64,000 nt of DNA, from positions 12,672-76,671 of the forward strand of contig CAMUOM010000003.1 in NCBI GenBank assembly GCA_947090635.1, written 5' to 3'. The position numbers were made by a program, and so were the translations under genes. Source of the stretch: an uncultured Candidatus Saccharibacteria bacterium. GTDB taxonomy: Bacteria > Patescibacteriota > Saccharimonadia > Saccharimonadales > Saccharimonadaceae. Shown here one piece after another: positions 63,132-64,000 of the stretch (its first letter is position 1; each line of letters starts with the position of its first letter). The notes beneath the pieces were generated by a model. That model saw only the letters and a list, made by a program, of their open reading frames with translations. It was not told the DNA's origin and did no database searches.

Positions 63132-64000
63132 CTATCTCCTAGCTTGATTAGCAGATTGATATTCGACCAAGCGATAACGAATATCGCGCAAAGCATTCAT
63201 ATAATAGAGAAACGCATCATACGGCGACTTATACGGCGAGAAGTAGGCGTGAACATCGCCATCTTTCCAATACTTTGTACTCATATAGTAGACGTGGTCA
63301 GACGTAGTCAGACGACGCCAATCACCAATTAACTTAATGTCTCCCGTTGCCATCACTGCTGGCGCAAGTGAATAAACGTAGTGTTGGCATTCCTGCTGCA
63401 TACGATTACCAAGCCAAGCCGAAAGGTCGCGCTCCGAATCCGCCCAAGTAGTCGTGTATGGCACACTTAGAGTATCAGATGGTTTCTCGCTCTCAGCTGC
63501 CTCAGTGATGGTCATAAACTTGTGGTCTGGTTTAGCTAGCCATTGCTTTGGTAGCTCACGCAAGAAGTCGAAAATGCCAGTATCGGCCCACTGGTGTTCG
63601 CCAAATGTCTCGTAATCGAGGAAAAGATTGACTAATGGCGAGTCTTTATCGGCGTCGAGCCAGCTGATGTACTTGTTAACCGTCAACGGATATTCCTTCC
63701 AAGATTGGTCGGAGAAGCGAAATGCGATATCGTCACTCAGTTTATAATTCTTTAAGAGCAAACGAATGTTAGTGGCGTGTTCTGGCTGATAAACGTAATT
63801 TGGGCTGCGCCAACCAAGAATTTTATCCCAGCCTTCAGCCAACACGGCTTTATATCCGTGAATTTCAGCCCATTTGCCGAGGTCGTTATTGTAAGCTAAT
63901 TCGGTATTGCGAAAGGCGGTCGGCGTCACACCAAACAATTCTTGAACGCGCTTGGCGTGGAGTGCCACTTGGCGGTCAAATTCAGCGCGGTTATAGAAAA
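63132..64000 (-). CDS. GH57 alpha-amylase-like protein, 5' end outside window
   Basis: The frame is open to the right edge, so the N-terminus is missing; a GTG at 63968 is internal. About 288 residues are visible. FRNTEL carries the probable catalytic nucleophile Glu, and FLDYETFGEHQW the acid/base Asp region of GH57. AEGWDKILGWRSPNYVY is also typical. GH57 amylases cut alpha-1,4-glucans. No signal is visible in this part. The stop is one base before the GH15-type start. Confidence 0.85.
   Translation of the reverse strand, partial: FYNRAEFDRQVALHAKRVQELFGVTPTAFRNTELAYNNDLGKWAEIHGYKAVLAEGWDKILGWRSPNYVYQPEHATNIRLLLKNYKLSDDIAFRFSDQSWKEYPLTVNKYISWLDADKDSPLVNLFLDYETFGEHQWADTGIFDFLRELPKQWLAKPDHKFMTITEAAESEKPSDTLSVPYTTTWADSERDLSAWLGNRMQQECQHYVYSLAPAVMATGDIKLIGDWRRLTTSDHVYYMSTKYWKDGDVHAYFSPYKSPYDAFLYYMNALRDIRYRLVEYQSANQARR

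Overview
The window looks like a chromosomal segment of a Candidatus Saccharibacteria (TM7) or closely related Patescibacteria/CPR organism. This is inference from several features. The ribosomal protein clusters are compact and have no L30 gene between rpsE and rplO, L30 absence being a known CPR trait. L36, L33 and S14 lack zinc-binding cysteines. Many genes are lineage-specific membrane or surface proteins, and TGA is an ordinary stop codon (infA, nrdR and rpmC end with it), which argues against the recoded Gracilibacteria/SR1. There are no rRNA genes, insertion sequences or CRISPR arrays.

Layout. 1-9.8 kb: unknown membrane proteins, a 350-base gap with two related RNA-like hairpins, der, a membrane-anchored DsbA-like protein, RNase H, yvcK and small unknown proteins. 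9.8-13.5 kb: an M16 peptidase, then secE-nusG and rplK-rplA with an L1-binding-like spacer. 13.5-17.8 kb: an NlpC/P60 protein overlapping a degenerate RelA/SpoT-like protein, then small unknown genes, two of them behind an unusual hairpin-plus-TGTACATT leader. 18-26.7 kb: a 19-gene ribosomal operon, rplC to rplO, without rpsJ. 26.8-33.4 kb, minus strand: pseudouridine synthase, response regulator, PAS histidine kinase, tRNA-Glu, membrane histidine kinase, gltX. 33.4-45.6 kb: secY, a sortase, a small membrane protein, three large secreted paralogues and one decayed copy. 45.6-49.7 kb: infA-rpmJ-rpsM-rpsK-rpsD-rpoA-rplQ-rplM-rpsI. 49.7-53.6 kb: trpS, RluA-type synthase, a DNA polymerase III delta'-like protein, a TPR protein and three tRNAs. 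53.6-60.8 kb: two membrane proteins, ftsA-ftsZ-nrdR, a thioredoxin-fold-like protein, two paralogous unknown genes with the hairpin leader, and rpmG. 60.8-64 kb, minus strand: GH57 alpha-amylase (cut by the edge), GH15-type glucoamylase and an unknown protein.

Genes mostly overlap or abut (TAATG and ATGA junctions), pointing to long operons with translational coupling. Promoters are of the TTGACA-N17-TATAAT type. In roughly ten genes the -10 box lies only 6-8 nt before the start codon, which predicts leaderless mRNAs. The main functional groups are translation and secretion (ribosomal proteins, SecY/SecE, NusG, RpoA, IF-1), cell division, envelope remodelling and display (NlpC/P60, sortase, surface paralogues), signalling (two kinases, one regulator, an RSH-like protein) and alpha-glucan breakdown.

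The most interesting candidates for something undescribed are the four-member hairpin-TGTACATT leader family, the tandem covarying hairpins near 2.6 kb, the surface-protein array whose members end in -RY rather than an LPXTG signal, and the NlpC/P60 plus RSH-like gene pair.
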